Below, in pieces: positions 53,445 through 62,490 of a DNA stretch of 64,000 bases. The stretch spans positions 1 to 64,000 of the forward strand of contig JAFGUF010000042.1 of NCBI GenBank assembly GCA_016938675.1, given 5' to 3'. A model generated the notes under the pieces. The model was not told the DNA's origin, ran no database searches, and saw only the letters and a program-made list of their open reading frames with translations. The translations under genes were made by a program, and so were the position numbers. The stretch's first letter is position 1; the number at the start of each line of letters is the position of its first letter. This DNA is from Clostridia bacterium. Its GTDB lineage: Bacteria > Bacillota > Clostridia > Christensenellales > UMGS416.

Positions 53445-54659
53445 CTATATAGATTCATTTTCTTTCTCAATGCTTTCTAAGACTTGATCAAGCGCAGCAA
53501 GCATCTCTTCTATGTTCTTTTTGTCCATTATAAGGGGCGGAACTATGCGCAATGTGTTGCCGCCGCTGGGGCATAGCAGGAAGCCTTTTTCTATCATTTG
53601 GTTTATTATGATGCCTACATTGACAGACTTATCAATTTTCAGCCCGGTCAGCAGGCCCATACCCTGTGCTTTAAGTGTACTTGAATAGTTGTCTTCTAAT
53701 GCTTTTAGTCCGCTCATCAGGCACTCTCCTGCATCAGAAACGGAAGCAAGCAGGTGGCCTTTCTCTATAGTGTCAAGTACGGCCAGAGCGCAGGCACATG
53801 CCATAGGGCCGCCGCCGAATGTTGTGCCATGGTCGCCCGGCTCGAATGCAGAGCATTCCTCGGACGCGATAATTGCGCCAATGGGGAACCCGCCGCCTAA
53901 GCCTTTGGCCAGCGTCATAATATCGGGCGTTACGCCGAAATGCTCATAGGCAAACATTTTGCCTGTTCGGGCTATGCCTGTCTGTACTTCATCGAATATC
54001 AGCAGCACTCCTTTTTCCGTACAGAGCTTTCTTACCTGCTGAACGTATTCTTTGTCCATCATCTCAACGCCGCCTTCGCCCTGGATGAGCTCCATCATCA
54101 CGGCACAGGTTTCATCATCTATGGCTTCTTCCAATGCTTTTATATCGCCCTTTGGTATATTCATTATTCCATTTACTAGGGGCTTATAGGGTTTCTGGTA
54201 CTTTTCCTGGCCTGTGGCTGCGACCATAGCCAATGTCCTGCCGTGAAAGGAATTTTCCAGTGTTATGATTTTATGCTTTTTAATGCCTTGTTTGCTGAAA
54301 TACTTCTTAGCCAGCTTTATTGCGCCTTCGTTGGCCTCTGCGCCTGAATTGGCGAAGAATGCCTTGCCGCCAAAGGACAATTGGCATAGTTTCTCCGCGA
54401 GCTCAGATTGCTCCTTGATGAAATAGAAATTTGAACAGTGCATCACGCTCTTTGCCTTTTCGCATATGGCATTAAGTAAGGCAGGGTGGTTATAGCCAAG
54501 GGAATTCACCGCAATGCCTGCAACAAAATCGATGTACTTTTTGCCGGAGATGTCAGTTAATACTACGCCATCGCCGCCAGTGAAGCAAAGCGGATAGCGC
54601 CCCGTATATATGTTTACAAAATATTTGTCGTTTAATTCTTTTATGTTTTCAAGCGTCAT
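53445..54659 (-). CDS. argD: Acetylornithine aminotransferase
   Basis: A 404-residue class-III PLP aminotransferase that makes N-acetylornithine from the semialdehyde. It has NSGAEANEGAIKLAKKY, the SFHGRT motif, LIFDEVQTGIARTGKMFAYEHFG, and the PLP lysine in TLAKGLGGGFPIGA. The start overlaps the argB stop by 4 bp. It can also act as succinyldiaminopimelate aminotransferase in some bacteria. Confidence 0.95.
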   Translation of the reverse strand: MTLENIKELNDKYFVNIYTGRYPLCFTGGDGVVLTDISGKKYIDFVAGIAVNSLGYNHPALLNAICEKAKSVMHCSNFYFIKEQSELAEKLCQLSFGGKAFFANSGAEANEGAIKLAKKYFSKQGIKKHKIITLENSFHGRTLAMVAATGQEKYQKPYKPLVNGIMNIPKGDIKALEEAIDDETCAVMMELIQGEGGVEMMDKEYVQQVRKLCTEKGVLLIFDEVQTGIARTGKMFAYEHFGVTPDIMTLAKGLGGGFPIGAIIASEECSAFEPGDHGTTFGGGPMACACALAVLDTIEKGHLLASVSDAGECLMSGLKALEDNYSSTLKAQGMGLLTGLKIDKSVNVGIIINQMIEKGFLLCPSGGNTLRIVPPLIMDKKNIEEMLAALDQVLESIEKENESI

Positions 54660-55519
54660 GCCGTCACCATTGTTCCTATGCCCTTATCGGTGAATATCTC
54701 AAGGATGATGGAGTGGGGCAGTGTGCCGTCAACAATGTGGGTTTTGCTCACGCCCTGTTCTATGCTCTTTATGCAGCCCATTACCTTTGGTATCATGCCA
54801 CCTTTAATGACCTTCTGTTCAATCAGACGGTAGATATGGTCAACTTCAATTATAGAAATTAGTGTGTCTTTATCCTCTGGGTTCATGCGCACGCCGTCCA
54901 CATCAGTTAAAAACATCAGCTTTTCAGCTTTAACAGCGGCTGCTATCTCTCCGGCAACGGTATCAGCGTTTATATTATAGCTGTTTCCATCATCGCCGAA
55001 TCCAACAGGAGCGATAACTGGGATGTATCCTGTGGATGTGAGCTCCAAAAGCAGCTTAGTATTTATGCTGACAACTTCGCCCACAAACCCCAGGTCAACA
55101 CCATCAGCCGAGATTTTCTTCTTTGCTTTTATCAGGTTTGCGTCCTTGCCGCTCAGCCCGATTGCCTTTGCTCCCATGGAATTAATCATTGATACGACGT
55201 TTTTGTTTACTTTGCCTGCAAGAACCATCTCAACAACTTCCATTGTTTCAGCTGATGTTATTCTGGTGCCGTTGTGGAAATCAGACTTAATACTCAGCTT
55301 TTCAAGCATCCTGTTTATTTCCGGGCCGCCGCCGTGGATGACAATCGGGTTAACGCCCACATACTTAAGCAAAGTTACATCCTGCATGATTGTATGAATA
55401 ATTTTTTCGTCTTTCATCGCGCTGCCGCCGTATTTTACAACTACGTGTTTTCCCCACAGCCTTTGAATGTAGGGCAGTGCCTCCATCAATATATCCGCTT
55501 TTTCATATAAATCTTTCAT
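54656..55519 (-). CDS. argB: Acetylglutamate kinase
   Basis: A 287-residue amino-acid kinase phosphorylating N-acetylglutamate. Motifs: VVKYGGSAM (phosphate-binding Lys), VIHGGGPEINRML, GLSGKDANLI, INADTVAGEIAAAVKAEKL and LTDVDGV, plus the C-terminal GGMIPKV. The N-terminal extension (about 1-20) suggests an arginine-sensitive hexameric form. It lies 18 bp after argC. Confidence 0.96.
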   Translation of the reverse strand: MKDLYEKADILMEALPYIQRLWGKHVVVKYGGSAMKDEKIIHTIMQDVTLLKYVGVNPIVIHGGGPEINRMLEKLSIKSDFHNGTRITSAETMEVVEMVLAGKVNKNVVSMINSMGAKAIGLSGKDANLIKAKKKISADGVDLGFVGEVVSINTKLLLELTSTGYIPVIAPVGFGDDGNSYNINADTVAGEIAAAVKAEKLMFLTDVDGVRMNPEDKDTLISIIEVDHIYRLIEQKVIKGGMIPKVMGCIKSIEQGVSKTHIVDGTLPHSIILEIFTDKGIGTMVTA

Positions 55520-55537
55520 TTATGCTTCCCCTTTGTA

Positions 55538-56572
55538 TTATAGATACCATGCGCCAGCACAGAGCCCTGCGGATTCATCGAGCCCGAACATAATATTCAT
55601 GTTCTGCACTGCTTGTCCGCCTGCGCCTTTTATCAGGTTGTCTATCACCGATACTACTATCAGTGAATTTGTTCTTTTGTTTATTGTATATCCGCAAATA
55701 ACTGAATTTGAGCCGGTAACGCTCTTGATCTCCGGCATTTTGCCTTTTTCGAGCACAGTTACGAATGGTTCGCTGCTATATTTTGCATATGCTGATGCAA
55801 TCTCTTCGTCAGTTACTCCGCTTTTATGTTTCGCGTATATAGTTTCCAGTATGCCGCGCTTTATTGGCAGCAGGTGGGGCGTAAAGTCCACAATTATATC
55901 TTCGTTTGCAGCCTTTCCAAGCTCCTGCTCAATCTCTGATGTATGTCTGTGGCCGGTTACTTTGTATGCCTTGAAGGATTCGTCCACTTCGCAGAAATGC
56001 ACCGCCTCGCTTAGTCCTCTGCCTGCGCCCGTTACGCCAGATTTGGCGTCGATTACTATAGAGCCAATCTCAATAAGGTTATTTTCGAGCAAAGGATAGA
56101 GGCTTAGTATCGCGCAGGTTGTATAGCAGCCGGGATTGGCTGTTATTTTAGCGCCTGCTATCTGCTCTCTGTAGAGCTCACTTAATCCGTACACAGCTTC
56201 CTTTAAAAGCTTTTCGGATTTATGCTCAACTCCATACCATTTTTCGTATATATTAATATCGTCATAGCGGAAGTCGCCGGACATATCAATTATTCTTATA
56301 TCGAATTTATCCAGCTCAATCACAGTTTCGCAGCTGGCACCGTGAGGCAGGGCAGTGAAGACTACATCGCTTTTTTGTGCTATGTTTGGTATATCAATCG
56401 TATCCAAAACAAAACTGCCGCATGGATGGCCGGGGTAGAGTTCGCCGAACTTCTGCCCGGCATAGTTTTTAGATGAGAGGCTTACTATTTCTACGCCCGG
56501 ATGCCCGTGCAGCAGCCGTGCAAGTTCTGCGCCAACATATCCTGTTGCTCCGATAACGGAAGCTTTAATCAT
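55538..56572 (-). CDS. argC: N-acetyl-gamma-glutamyl-phosphate reductase
   Basis: A 344-residue NADPH-dependent reductase. The Rossmann start is IGATGYVGAELARLL, the catalytic cysteine is in ANPGCYTT, and TGHRHTSEIEQEL and FTPHLLPIKRGI complete the active site. The frame extends 77 codons upstream without coding character; AAAGGAG lies just before ATG 56572. First gene of argC-argB-argD. argJ, argF, argG and argH are not in the window. Confidence 0.95.
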   Translation of the reverse strand: MIKASVIGATGYVGAELARLLHGHPGVEIVSLSSKNYAGQKFGELYPGHPCGSFVLDTIDIPNIAQKSDVVFTALPHGASCETVIELDKFDIRIIDMSGDFRYDDINIYEKWYGVEHKSEKLLKEAVYGLSELYREQIAGAKITANPGCYTTCAILSLYPLLENNLIEIGSIVIDAKSGVTGAGRGLSEAVHFCEVDESFKAYKVTGHRHTSEIEQELGKAANEDIIVDFTPHLLPIKRGILETIYAKHKSGVTDEEIASAYAKYSSEPFVTVLEKGKMPEIKSVTGSNSVICGYTINKRTNSLIVVSVIDNLIKGAGGQAVQNMNIMFGLDESAGLCAGAWYL

Positions 56573-56614
56573 TTTGTGCTCCTTTGCAGTTGTATAAAAT
56601 AAATAATTATTAAT

Positions 56615-56644
56615 AATATACATTAAGATGCATAAAAATGCAAG
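56615..56644 (-). promoter_or_regulatory. argC promoter overlapped by an ARG box
   Basis: Minus strand TTGCAT (56638-56643), 17-bp spacer, TATATT (56615-56620). Covering the -35, the plus-strand sequence ATGCATAAAAATGCAAG (56628-56644) closely resembles the ArgR/AhrC operator type ATGAATAAAAATTCAAG recalled from Bacillus arginine genes. Arginine-bound ArgR should therefore block RNA polymerase. Confidence 0.8.
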
Positions 56645-56979
56645 TGTATTCATTAAAATTCTCTCTAAATTGTATATTCTGATTAAAACTTCTATATTGG
56701 TTGCAGAAGAAGCTGGCCTATTCAATATGATATAAGAGCGCATTAACTGCAAAAACCACCGAGCTAGGAAACGGTTATCATTGGTGACAGAATTAAAAAC
56801 CATTTAGGTACAAAGAGAGCAGGGTATAGTGACCAGAGACATATATAGGGTATATGAAGACTTGCAGAAAAACGGATCGTTATTATTGTTATTCTAAGTT
56901 TGAATAAAAATTGCATAAAAATGTTTATACAAATGTAATAATGCGTATATTAAATTCAAAAATATTTCAAGGATATAAT
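56645..56979. other. Intergenic stretch between argC promoter and channel gene
   Basis: No gene is supported. ATTCATTAAAATTC (56649-56662) may be a second weak ARG half-box. A stretch around 56780-56890 reads without a start codon as a short peptide (VTRDIYRVYEDLQKNG), possibly a decayed gene remnant. No consensus promoter for the channel gene was found. Confidence 0.4.
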
Positions 56980-58032
56980 ATGAACAAGAATTTGAAATTC
57001 ATCCTGATAACTCTGTTATGCATCATAGGCTATATTCTGTTGTCAGCAACATTGTATTATCTTGAGACAGGCCCTGAAGGCTCTGGCGGCTTCGGCTCCA
57101 TATGGGAAACTTTATGGTATGTGCTGTCGGCCTTTTTTGCTTTAGGCTATGAGGATATTATCGGCCTGACTTTTGCAGGAAAAATAATTGACATAGCTGT
57201 TGTTATTGCGGGGCTGTGTTTTTTAGGCTTGATTATAGGAAATATAACGAATTTGCTTACTGAAAGTTTTGAGAAAAGGAAGTTAGGATTTATGGGAACA
57301 AAATTTACGAATCATATCATTATAATAGGATGGGATAACTTCGCGGAGGATGTGGCTACGCAGCTTATCGGCGCAGGCAAAAAGATAGCAATAATGACAG
57401 CGAGCAAAGACAACATAGACCTGATATATCAGAAGTTTGATAAGAAAGATGTCTTTGTGTGTTTTTCAGAAATTAATAAATACTTTTCTCTTGAGCTTCT
57501 TAATATTAATCAGGCACAGGTAGTATTTCTAAATTACGGTGACGACTCAGAAAAGCTCGTAGAGATATTGAATATAAAGAAGCAGTATGCAGGTGCAAAA
57601 TTCGTTGTAATATTGGATAACCCTGACCTTAAGGATACATTTGTAAGCGCGGGCGTCACATACGTCATGAGCAAAAATGAAATCGCATCAAAATTGGTTG
57701 CCAGCTATATATTTGAGCCGGCTGTAGCAGACTATGAGAAGGACCTCTTGTCATCTGCTGTCAGCGAGCAGGAATACGACATCCAGCAGTATAGAGTCGT
57801 TAAGGATAATCCCTACGCAGGCAAGCAGTATGGTGAAATGTTCAAAGAGCTTAAGGCGCTATATAATATTATAGCTATAGGCATAAACAAAAAAAGGGAA
57901 ACCGGAACCGAGCTTTTGAAGTCGCCTGATGACGAAATAGTAGTAAATGTAGATGATGATGTAATCGTGATTGCAAACGGTGCAGCAGAAAAAATAATGC
58001 AGAAAGTTTTCAGAGTTCAGGAAGGCGCATAA
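56980..58032 (+). CDS. Channel-like protein with TrkA-N (RCK) domain, degenerate filter
   Basis: A 350-residue protein built like a bacterial two-TM potassium channel. It has TM1 (about 4-24), a pore-helix region (about 38-60), TM2 (about 66-88), then a Rossmann TrkA-N/RCK domain (about 105-230; HIIIIGWDNFAEDVATQLIGAG) and a C-terminal TrkA-C-like part (about 265-345). Where potassium channels have TVGYGD this protein has ALGYED, so selectivity for K+ is uncertain. RBS AAGGAT supports ATG 56980 over the longer frame at 56911. It may be an ion channel of altered selectivity or a ligand-gated membrane sensor. Confidence 0.82.
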   Translation: MNKNLKFILITLLCIIGYILLSATLYYLETGPEGSGGFGSIWETLWYVLSAFFALGYEDIIGLTFAGKIIDIAVVIAGLCFLGLIIGNITNLLTESFEKRKLGFMGTKFTNHIIIIGWDNFAEDVATQLIGAGKKIAIMTASKDNIDLIYQKFDKKDVFVCFSEINKYFSLELLNINQAQVVFLNYGDDSEKLVEILNIKKQYAGAKFVVILDNPDLKDTFVSAGVTYVMSKNEIASKLVASYIFEPAVADYEKDLLSSAVSEQEYDIQQYRVVKDNPYAGKQYGEMFKELKALYNIIAIGINKKRETGTELLKSPDDEIVVNVDDDVIVIANGAAEKIMQKVFRVQEGA

Positions 58033-58056
58033 AAAATATATTCTATTTTACCTAAG

Positions 58057-58085
58057 TTGACATTGGACATAAAATTGTGTATTAT
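58057..58085 (+). promoter_or_regulatory. Promoter of glyS
   Basis: Perfect TTGACA (58057-58062), 17-bp spacer, TATTAT (58080-58085). Transcription should begin near 58092 at the head of the T-box. Confidence 0.85.
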
Positions 58086-58091
58086 ACATAA

Positions 58092-58291
58092 TAATTGAAT
58101 AGTGCGTTGATTGAGAATAAGGTTATCAAAGTTTTTACAGCGAGCACGCGATAGTGGAAGGCGGGCAAATCATGGATGACTGTGGCGCTCATGAGCATGT
58201 GGTTTTGTTAAGTGGCAGTCATATGGCTGCAAGAAGGGTGGAACCGCGAGAGTGAAAGCTATCGTCCCTTTGCCGGGATGAGGCTTTTTTA
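58092..58291 (+). ncRNA. T-box leader of glyS, glycine specifier
   Basis: The specifier region reads GTG-GGC-GCTCATGAGC, with GGC (Gly) at 58184-58186. The T-box antiterminator motif AGGGTGGAACCGCG lies at 58235-58248. The terminator AAAGCTATCGTCCC (58255 on) pairs with GGGATGAGGCTTT (58275-58287), followed by a T-run. Uncharged tRNA-Gly should favour readthrough into glyS. Stem I looks shorter than in the ilv leader, as in other glycine T-boxes. Confidence 0.95.
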
Positions 58292-58322
58292 TTTTTTTAC
58301 TTGATTTATGGAGGATGATTAA

Positions 58323-59708
58323 ATGGCAGCTAAGAGCATGGACAAGCTGGTAGCATTGTGCAAAAACAGAGGGTTTATTTTTCCGGGGTCTGAAATCTAC
58401 GGAGGACTTGCAAATACTTGGGATTACGGCCCTTTGGGAGTGGAATTCAAAAACAACGTAAAGCAGGCATGGAGGAAGAAGTTCATTCAGGAATGCCAGT
58501 ATAACGTTGGGCTGGATTCAGCTATACTAATGAACCCTGAAACATGGGTTGCATCAGGCCACGTAGGCAACTTTGACGACCCACTGATGGACTGCAAAAA
58601 CTGCAAAGCGCGCTTCAGAGCAGACAATATAATAGAAGACTACGGCAAAGAGCGCGGCGAGGAAATCCTAGCCGATGGCTGGAGCAATGAAAAGATGGAG
58701 AAATATATCGCCGATAATAACATTCCATGCCCGGAATGCGGCGAGCATAACTTCACATCAATAAGACAGTTTAATATGATGTTCAAGACATTCCAGGGCG
58801 TAACCGAAGACAGCGCCAACCAGATATACCTGCGCCCGGAGACGGCACAGGGAATATTCGTGAATTTCAAAAGCGTGCAGAGGACAACCAGAAAAAGAGT
58901 GCCCTTCGGCATAGCACAGATAGGAAAATCCTTCAGGAATGAGATTACCCCCGGAAACTTCACATTCAGGACAAGGGAATTCGAGCAGATGGAGCTGGAA
59001 TTTTTCTGCAAGCCGGGCACAGACCTTGAATGGTTTGCCTACTGGAAAGAATTCTGCATGAACTGGCTCGTAAACCTTGGCTTAAGCGAAGATGCCCTGC
59101 GCTTCCGTGACCATTCACCGGAGGAGCTGAGCCACTATTCCAATGCAACCAGTGACATTGAGTTCATGTTCCCATTCGGTTGGGGCGAGCTTTGGGGAAT
59201 AGCCGACAGGACAGACTTCGACCTTAAGGCGCATGCCGAGCATGCCAACGCAAATATGGATTACTTGGATCCAGTAACTAATGAGAAATACATCCCGTAC
59301 TGCATTGAGCCCTCATTAGGTGCGGACAGGGTGGCTCTTGCCTTCCTTGCCAATGCTTACGAAGAGGAGACACTAGAGGACGGCGATGTGCGCGTAGTTA
59401 TGAAGCTGCACCATGCATTAGCCCCGTTTAAGATAGCAGTACTTCCCCAGCAGAAGAAGCTGGCTGAACCTGCAATGGAACTATACCACAGCCTAGCTCA
59501 CCACTACATGGTGGACTATGACGTGACAGGCTCGCTGGGCAAAAGATACCGCAGGCAGGACGAGATCGGAACGCCTTTCTGCATAACATATGATTTTGAT
59601 TCAGTGGATGACAACTGCGTCACAGTGCGGGACAGGGACACGATGGAGCAGGACAGAGTGCCAATAAGCGAGCTAAAAGACTATCTTGACAAAAAGCTTG
59701 ACTATTAA
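58323..59708 (+). CDS. glyS: Glycine--tRNA ligase, single-chain (alpha2) type
   Basis: A 461-residue class II synthetase of the dimeric type. It has [20 protein letters not shown] at the N-terminus, a likely zinc site formed by DCKNCKAR and PCPECGEHN (about 84-145), motif 2 [49 protein letters not shown], and motif 3 [13 protein letters not shown]. The C-terminal anticodon-binding domain begins APFKIAVLP. It is the sole gene expected under the glycine T-box, with ychF 16 bp downstream. Confidence 0.97.
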   Translation: MAAKSMDKLVALCKNRGFIFPGSEIYGGLANTWDYGPLGVEFKNNVKQAWRKKFIQECQYNVGLDSAILMNPETWVASGHVGNFDDPLMDCKNCKARFRADNIIEDYGKERGEEILADGWSNEKMEKYIADNNIPCPECGEHNFTSIRQFNMMFKTFQGVTEDSANQIYLRPETAQGIFVNFKSVQRTTRKRVPFGIAQIGKSFRNEITPGNFTFRTREFEQMELEFFCKPGTDLEWFAYWKEFCMNWLVNLGLSEDALRFRDHSPEELSHYSNATSDIEFMFPFGWGELWGIADRTDFDLKAHAEHANANMDYLDPVTNEKYIPYCIEPSLGADRVALAFLANAYEEETLEDGDVRVVMKLHHALAPFKIAVLPQQKKLAEPAMELYHSLAHHYMVDYDVTGSLGKRYRRQDEIGTPFCITYDFDSVDDNCVTVRDRDTMEQDRVPISELKDYLDKKLDY

Positions 59709-59724
59709 TTTTTAGGAGGAGAAA

Positions 59725-60813
59725 ATGCAGCTAGGTATTGTAGGGCTTCCTAATGTAGGCAAAAGCACATTGTTCAACGCCATTACAAAGGCGGGCGCGC
59801 AGGCGGCCAATTATCCGTTTTGCACAATTGAGCCCAACGTGGGCATAGTGCCTGTGCCGGATAAAAGACTGGATAAGCTGGCGGAACTATACAACCCCAA
59901 AAAGGTGACCCCCGCCGTCGTAGAATTCGTTGATATAGCTGGGCTTGTGAAGGGTGCATCCAAGGGCGAAGGGCTGGGCAACCAGTTTCTTTCCCACATA
60001 AGAAATGTTGATGCTATTGTTCAGGTGGTGCGCTGCTTCGAAAATGATAATATTACCCACGTAGACGGCTCAATTGACCCGGTGCGCGACATGCAGACCA
60101 TAATGATAGAGCTGATACTTGCGGATATGCAGGCTGTGGAAAAAAGAATAGATAAGGTGAAAAAGCAGGCAAAATCAGGCGAGGCTAAGCTGAAAAGTGA
60201 ACTTGCAGAGCTTGAAGGCATTTTGGAAGGCCTTTCTCAGGAAAAGCCGGCAAGAGCGCTGGAATTGACAGATGAGCAGAAGGAACTCTGCGTAGATATG
60301 TTCCTGCTTACAATAAAGCCGACTATCTATGCAGCGAATGTATCAGAAGGCGATCTGGCAACGGGCAACGCGATGGTAGAGCAGGTGAAAAAGCGTGCCT
60401 CGGAAGAAGGCGCGGAGACCATAATAGTATCCGCTGAAATAGAATATGAAATATCATCAATGGATAAAGACGATGCTTTGATGTTTCTAAATGACCTTGG
60501 CGTCGAAAGCTCCGGCCTCGACAGGCTGATACAGAAATCATATTCACTGCTTGGATTGATATCCTACCTGACAGCAGGAGAGAAGGAAGTGCGGGCATGG
60601 ACAATAGAGAAGGGCACGCTGGCTCCGCAGGCTGCTGGGAAAATACACACGGACTTTGAAAAGGGATTTATCCGCGCGGAAGTCGTGCCGTATGATGTAT
60701 TGGTTGAGCTGGGTTCGGTGACTCTGGCGAAGGAAAAGGGGCTGATGCGATCGGAGGGCAGGGACTACGAAATGAAAGATGGGGATGTAGTTCTTTTCAG
60801 ATTCAATATATAA
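59725..60813 (+). CDS. ychF: Redox-regulated ATPase YchF
   Basis: A 362-residue Obg-family P-loop protein that prefers ATP. G1 is GLPNVGKSTLFNA, G3 lies in VDIAGLVKGASKGEGLGNQFL, and the TGS domain ends the protein (GLISYLTAGEKEVRAWTIEKGTLAPQAAGKIHTDFEKGFIRAEV). A coiled-coil insertion is at about 130-180. It is linked to ribosome function and oxidative-stress responses. RBS is AGGAGG. Likely cotranscribed with glyS. Confidence 0.96.
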   Translation: MQLGIVGLPNVGKSTLFNAITKAGAQAANYPFCTIEPNVGIVPVPDKRLDKLAELYNPKKVTPAVVEFVDIAGLVKGASKGEGLGNQFLSHIRNVDAIVQVVRCFENDNITHVDGSIDPVRDMQTIMIELILADMQAVEKRIDKVKKQAKSGEAKLKSELAELEGILEGLSQEKPARALELTDEQKELCVDMFLLTIKPTIYAANVSEGDLATGNAMVEQVKKRASEEGAETIIVSAEIEYEISSMDKDDALMFLNDLGVESSGLDRLIQKSYSLLGLISYLTAGEKEVRAWTIEKGTLAPQAAGKIHTDFEKGFIRAEVVPYDVLVELGSVTLAKEKGLMRSEGRDYEMKDGDVVLFRFNI

Positions 60814-60820
60814 AAATAAT

Positions 60821-60850
60821 AAGCCGTCGGTTGATTCCGGCGGTTTTTGT
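60821..60850 (+). terminator. Terminator after ychF
   Basis: AAGCCGTCGG (60821-60830) pairs with CCGGCGGTT (60837-60845) with one bulge, followed by TTTTG. Confidence 0.75.
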
Positions 60851-60970
60851 ATTTATCTATCTTTCTGCCTCGATTAACTCCTTACCCTGCTAGGCATCCT
60901 ATGCGGGATTAAAAGACAAATAAAAAAAGCACAGATTATCATCCGTACCCATATATCTTCTATAACAGCT

Positions 60971-60998
60971 AAAGCCGCAGAATGAATCCTGCAGCCTA
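60971..60998 (-). terminator. Possible terminator of the yvlD-like operon
   Basis: On the minus strand GCTGCAG (plus 60989-60995) pairs with CTGCGGC (plus 60974-60980) using one G-T pair. Only a short TTT follows, so it is weak. Confidence 0.35.
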
Positions 60999-61021
60999 AG
61001 CTTTGAAAAACAAAAACATAT

Positions 61022-61387
61022 TTAGTTGCTTATCTCGTTTAGTCTTCCTCGTACTGAGTTCCTTGAATACCTTACGCCGTTGTCAATAGCCATAATTACT
61101 ATTGCTATAACGAGCTTTACCCAGAAGGGACTTGCCAGTATACCGCCTGATATCCCGTCTGCTATTACAAGGGTAAGCACATTTACAAACACGCTTGCTA
61201 TTCCGAAAGTTATCATATTTAATGGCAGTGCTACAATCGTAAGCAGTGGCCTAATTATTGTGTTTACCAGCGCAAGAACTACTGCTGCTATCAGCAGGGA
61301 GCTTACTGTTGCTTCAGGCAGTAGGTTTATTGCCATGAAGATGCACAGTGCAGCAAAGTATAGCGCGAATTTAATTACAAATCTCAT
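61022..61387 (-). CDS. Phage-holin-like membrane protein (YvlD family)
   Basis: A 121-residue integral membrane protein with four membrane segments. The central NTIIRPLLTIVALPLNMITFGIASVFVNVLTLVIAD is the signature of the YvlD / PF04020 family, named after a holin but found in cellular envelope-stress operons. The frame opens at 61507; GAGGTAAT precedes ATG 61387, which gives MRFVIKFALYF, the usual start. It closes an operon with DUF2089 and SHOCT-like genes, resembling part of Bacillus yvlABCD. Confidence 0.85.
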   Translation of the reverse strand: MRFVIKFALYFAALCIFMAINLLPEATVSSLLIAAVVLALVNTIIRPLLTIVALPLNMITFGIASVFVNVLTLVIADGISGGILASPFWVKLVIAIVIMAIDNGVRYSRNSVRGRLNEISN

Positions 61388-61391
61388 TTTA

Positions 61392-61673
61392 TTACCTCGT
61401 AAATATTTTGATCTTAACTTTTTTATTATGCTTACCTGAAACGACATCGATATCAACCAAATCCAGTTTGCCGAAATCAGTAATTGATTGTACGGCCGCT
61501 TCTGCAATGTTCATTGCGGCTGTTATCTTTGCACTATAGAAGGTGAAGAAGTTAACCAGATCGCAAATCTCGGTAATAAGCGTATTCAATATGAATGCCG
61601 GAATAAATATCGGAAGCCTGAATGCATCTATTTTGATATATATAAATATAAAATGCGCTTTTTTAGTCCACAT
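61392..61673 (-). CDS. Unknown 93-residue protein with hydrophobic N-terminal half
   Basis: I do not recognise this protein. A hydrophobic, proline-containing stretch (about 8-30; FIFIYIKIDAFRLPIFIPAFIL) is followed by an amphipathic region (TEICDLVNFFTFYSAKITAAMNIAEAAVQSI) and a charged C-terminus ending KVKIKIFTR. It starts 11 bp inside the SHOCT-like gene with AAGGG 9 bp upstream, and it ends 4 bp before yvlD, so it fits an operon frame. It is probably membrane-associated. Low similarity expectation makes it a candidate orphan member of the operon. Confidence 0.6.
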   Translation of the reverse strand: MWTKKAHFIFIYIKIDAFRLPIFIPAFILNTLITEICDLVNFFTFYSAKITAAMNIAEAAVQSITDFGKLDLVDIDVVSGKHNKKVKIKIFTR

Positions 61674-62073
61674 AAACTCTTACCCTTACAGGCTTTTCTT
61701 CACTTCCTGCGTCTATAGTAACCAAATCTTCATCGATATCACCGTCTTCAAACATGCCAATCAGTTCTCCGAGGTCAATGGCATCCAGGTCTATGCCTTC
61801 ATCATTAAGGCTATCTTTCGCGCTTTTTGGAACGAGCTTTGTAAGCCCTGTCATCTTCTTTGCCAGTATAAGAGGCACATTTACATTAACGACGGCTTTA
61901 TCGCCTTCCTCATCTCCGCTGGCATCGATACGCACTCTAAGCGTCGATTTCTTTCCAGTACTTTTTCTGGGTTCTTCTTTTTCATATAAAGCTTCAATTA
62001 ATTTCTCTCCTTCCTCTTGGGTTATTGTTCCGTTGCTAATCATGTCCAGTATTTTTCTTGTTTCTTCGCTCAT
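61663..62073 (-). CDS. SHOCT-like domain protein of a YvlB-like operon
   Basis: A 136-residue, acidic protein. Its N-terminus (ETRKILDMISNGTITQEEGEKLIEALYE) is a SHOCT-like helix pair as in YvlB; the remainder (about 45-136) is a beta-rich acidic region with DASGDEEGDKAVVNVNVPLILAKKMTGL. It lacks the full DUF4097 domain of YvlB. Such short domains are thought to mediate oligomerisation or membrane association. It lies 12 bp after the DUF2089 gene. Confidence 0.75.
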   Translation of the reverse strand: MSEETRKILDMISNGTITQEEGEKLIEALYEKEEPRKSTGKKSTLRVRIDASGDEEGDKAVVNVNVPLILAKKMTGLTKLVPKSAKDSLNDEGIDLDAIDLGELIGMFEDGDIDEDLVTIDAGSEEKPVRVRVYVD

Positions 62074-62085
62074 CGTATTGTCTCC

Positions 62086-62460
62086 TTACATTTTTCTAAT
62101 TAAGTCTGCTGCTTCGTCAGCTGTGATTTCTCCGTTTTCCAGACGGGCAAATATTTTCTGTCGTTCGGCTTTTATCTCATCCCTAGACATAGTCGTATCC
62201 AGCCCTAGGGCAGTTATTATTTTATCCAGCCGGCTTTTGACAGTGGGGTAGGATATGCCTAATGCTTTTTCCATCTCTTTTATGCTTCCTCTGCATTTTA
62301 GGAATGTCAGCACAAAATATGCATCTTCCTGATTGAGATTGCAGAAGTCACAGCCGTGGAAGTGTCCGTTGAGACCTGCACCGCACCTCTTGCAAGTAAG
62401 TGTGGTGATTTCGTATTCGCCCTGGCATACAGGGCATGTTGTTGGCGCCGTTCTTATCAT
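62086..62460 (-). CDS. DUF2089 protein (zinc-ribbon, helix-turn-helix regulator-like)
   Basis: A 124-residue DUF2089 protein. The N-terminal zinc ribbon CPVCQGEYEITTLTCKRCGAG (four Cys, about 8-28) is followed by CDFCNL and a helix-turn-helix-like region LTFLKCRGSIKEMEKALGISYPTVKSRLDKII, then a SHOCT-like C-terminus (KIFARLENGEITADEAADLIRKM) that resembles the N-terminus of the next protein. It is probably a transcription regulator of its own operon. The promoter has a 17-bp spaced TTGACA/TATAAA. Confidence 0.85.
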   Translation of the reverse strand: MIRTAPTTCPVCQGEYEITTLTCKRCGAGLNGHFHGCDFCNLNQEDAYFVLTFLKCRGSIKEMEKALGISYPTVKSRLDKIITALGLDTTMSRDEIKAERQKIFARLENGEITADEAADLIRKM

Positions 62461-62490
62461 TTTTTGCTCCTAAAATTAACTTATGCTATA

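Noticed and set aside
55533-56099. 188-codon plus-strand frame opposite argC
   Set aside because: It is antisense to argC, a complete conserved enzyme, and shows no domain.
56573-56803. 77-codon N-terminal extension of ArgC
   Set aside because: It runs across the ARG box and promoter; the AAAGGAG before ATG 56572 and the Rossmann start define the true beginning.
56780-56896. Possible gene remnant (VTRDIYRVYEDLQKNG...) upstream of the channel gene
   Set aside because: It is interrupted by a stop, has no start or RBS, and is too short to assign; kept only as a remark.
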